Shown in pieces: positions 62,163 to 64,000 of a stretch of DNA of 64,000 nt. The stretch covers positions 17,930 to 81,929 of the forward strand of contig CACJWQ010000004.1 in NCBI GenBank assembly GCA_902597015.1. Direction: 5' to 3'. The position numbers were made by a program, and so were the translations under genes. A model generated the notes under the pieces. It ran no database searches. It was not told the DNA's origin and saw nothing but the letters and a program-made list of their open reading frames with translations. Each line of letters opens with the position of its first letter. The stretch's first letter is position 1. Source of the stretch: an uncultured Alphaproteobacteria bacterium. Lineage in GTDB: Bacteria; Pseudomonadota; Alphaproteobacteria; HIMB59; GCA-002718135.

Positions 62163-62557
62163 AGTTTTATCTTAAGTTTTTTTTGTATATTTTTAATTTT
62201 TGTTAGATCTACTACATCAAAATTTGGATTTAATAAAACCTTATTTTTTTTAGCAATTTGATTAATTTTATTTAAGATGATTTTATTATTTTTTAATTTT
62301 AAATAATCAACATTTTCGTGAGTTAATAATATACTAAGACCTTGATCATATCCTGAGTCGACAAAAAACTCAATATTGTGTGTTTTATATTTATTTTTAA
62401 TATGGTTTATTAACGTTCTAAGCCACTCTATACCAAAACCTTTAATTAAAAAATATTTTATAAATATAATCGAAGTTTTGAACTTTTGTTTTCGAAATTC
62501 TATTAAATTTTCAATTTGTGTTAGTGTCGATACTGCAAAACAAATTTTTTTAGGCAC
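62159..62557 (-). CDS. Uncharacterised small protein between gap and efp
   Basis: 132-aa ORF overlapping efp by 4 bp and 1 bp from gap; EFFVDSGYDQGLSILLTHENVDYLKLKNNK; no family recognised. Confidence 0.65.
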   Translation of the reverse strand: MPKKICFAVSTLTQIENLIEFRKQKFKTSIIFIKYFLIKGFGIEWLRTLINHIKNKYKTHNIEFFVDSGYDQGLSILLTHENVDYLKLKNNKIILNKINQIAKKNKVLLNPNFDVVDLTKIKNIQKKLKIKL

Positions 62558-63561
62558 TAAATAAATTTTTTAAGATCAACCATAGTGTCTACCATTCTAT
62601 TTGAAAATCCCCATTCATTATCATACCAAGATAAAACTCTACAGAATTTATCTTTGACAACTTGTGTTTGACTAATATCAAATACAGAACTGCTTGAATT
62701 ATGATTAAAATCAATTGAAACTAGAGGTAGTGAGTTTGTTGTTAGAATTCCATTTAATTTTTTTGTTTTTGAAGCTTGAACAACTATAGAATTAATTTTT
62801 TCTGGGCTAGTTTTTTTCTTACTTACAAATGTAAGATCTATAAGTGAGACATTAGGAGTAGGTACTCGAATAGCTGTTCCATCTAGTTTACCTTTTAATT
62901 TTGGTAATACTAGACTTAAAGCTTTTGCCGCTCCTGTAGAAGTTGGAATCATTGACTCAGCCGCAGCCCTTGCTCTTCTAAAGTCAGAATGAGTTTGATC
63001 TACAGTTCTTTGATCACCAGTGTAACTATGAATTGTTGTCATGAAACCACTTTCAATTCCTAAATTATCATCAAGAACCATAGCTAAAGGAGCAAGACAG
63101 TTAGTAGTGCAAGATCCGTTTGAAATTATGTTATGATTTTTTTTAATAGTATCGTTATTTACACCTTGAACTATTGTGGCATCTACATTCGAAGCTGGTG
63201 CTGAAATAATAACTTTTTTTGCACCTGCATTTAAATGAGAAATCGCCTTTTCTTTTGAAGTAAAAACACCGCTACATTCAAGAACAACATCTACCTTGAG
63301 TGATTTCCAAGGAAGGTTATTTGGATCTCTTTCGGAATAAAAATTAATTTTATGTTTACCAATCTTTAATCCATTTTTGATTGAACTAATCTCATCTTTA
63401 AGAATACCGTGAACACTGTCATATTTAAGTAAGTGAGCACTGCTCTCAACACTTCCTAGTTCATTAATAGCTACAATATTAATATCTTTAGGGTTTTTTT
63501 CTAATAAAGCTCTGAAAACAAGTTTTCCAATTCTTCCAAATCCATTTATTGCAACTTTCAT
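62557..63561 (-). CDS. gap: Glyceraldehyde-3-phosphate dehydrogenase
   Basis: MKVAINGFGRIGKLVFRALLE; SNGSCTTNCLAPLAMVLDD; SWYDNEWGFSNRMVDTM. Confidence 0.98.
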   Translation of the reverse strand: MKVAINGFGRIGKLVFRALLEKNPKDINIVAINELGSVESSAHLLKYDSVHGILKDEISSIKNGLKIGKHKINFYSERDPNNLPWKSLKVDVVLECSGVFTSKEKAISHLNAGAKKVIISAPASNVDATIVQGVNNDTIKKNHNIISNGSCTTNCLAPLAMVLDDNLGIESGFMTTIHSYTGDQRTVDQTHSDFRRARAAAESMIPTSTGAAKALSLVLPKLKGKLDGTAIRVPTPNVSLIDLTFVSKKKTSPEKINSIVVQASKTKKLNGILTTNSLPLVSIDFNHNSSSSVFDISQTQVVKDKFCRVLSWYDNEWGFSNRMVDTMVDLKKFI

Positions 63562-63572
63562 ATTTCTCCTTC

Positions 63573-64000
63573 TTATAAAGTTTTAATTATTTTTTCAATT
63601 AAATGATCATCTGTTATCTTAAAGTGCTTATATAAATCTTTGTATGGACCACTTTCACCAAAAGTTGACATACCAACAAAATTTTCTTTTTTAATATATT
63701 TTTCCCAACCATTAATTACTCCTGCCTCAATAGCAAAAATAGGTTTATTTCCTAAAATTTCATTTTTATACCCATCATCATTATTCTCAAATAATTCAAA
63801 TGAAGACATACTTATAACTCTTATCTTTAAATTATTATTTTCAAAAAGTTTTTTTGATGCTGAGCAAGCAATCTCAACCTCAGACCCAGAAGATAAAATT
63901 GTTGCATCATATTCTTTAAACTCTCTTATTTTATAAGCACCTTTATTTACAAGATTTTCTTTTCGATTATTTTTTTGTAACATTGGTAGATTTTGTCTTG
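63573..64000 (-). CDS. tkt: Transketolase, C-terminal part (truncated by window edge)
   Basis: Frame stays open beyond the listed Met (RQNLPMLQKNNRK...); YDATILSSGSEVEIACSASKKLFENNNLKIRVISMSSFELFE; FGESGPYKDLYKHFKIT. Confidence 0.93.
   Translation of the reverse strand, partial: RQNLPMLQKNNRKENLVNKGAYKIREFKEYDATILSSGSEVEIACSASKKLFENNNLKIRVISMSSFELFENNDDGYKNEILGNKPIFAIEAGVINGWEKYIKKENFVGMSTFGESGPYKDLYKHFKITDDHLIEKIIKTL

Overview
64 kb of AT-rich bacterial chromosome, almost certainly from an alphaproteobacterium. Supporting genes are a CcrM-type methylase, a TrcR/DUF1013 protein, DUF1192, and a tkt-gap-efp-suhB block. The streamlined, very AT-rich style suggests a marine SAR11/HIMB59-like lineage (inference only). 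Gene density is high and I saw no phage, transposon or CRISPR. Main blocks: (1) the C-terminal part of a TpsB/ShlB-like transporter and a periplasmic binding protein; (2) rhodanese, ccrM, rnhB, moaB, lytic transglycosylase and a family-4-like UDG; (3) a split divergent Lig-Exo / Lhr-MPE DNA repair module; (4) a minus-strand operon-like run of a Cys-rich exported protein, an FG-GAP/UnbV protein and a DUF4396 membrane protein; (5) tRNA-Gln and tRNA-Arg amid glycosyltransferase-like genes; (6) CIRCE-groESL; (7) argD-argF, trkH, apaG; (8) a large one-carbon/methylated-amine catabolic region: DmdA/GcvT-like protein, DMGDH/SarDH-like protein, etfBA, ETF-QO, soxBDAG, fhs and a divergent MetF-like protein; (9) photolyase, FAD oxidoreductase, DUF1365, CFA synthase, DUF2878; (10) rpmE-suhB-efp-ORF-gap-tkt. 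The best candidates for further work are the C1 supercluster with its non-canonical DmdA-like protein, the Cys-rich/UnbV/DUF4396 cluster, and a candidate minus-strand sRNA with an anti-Shine-Dalgarno loop near 4.3 kb. All calls come from reading motifs by eye; no database search was run.
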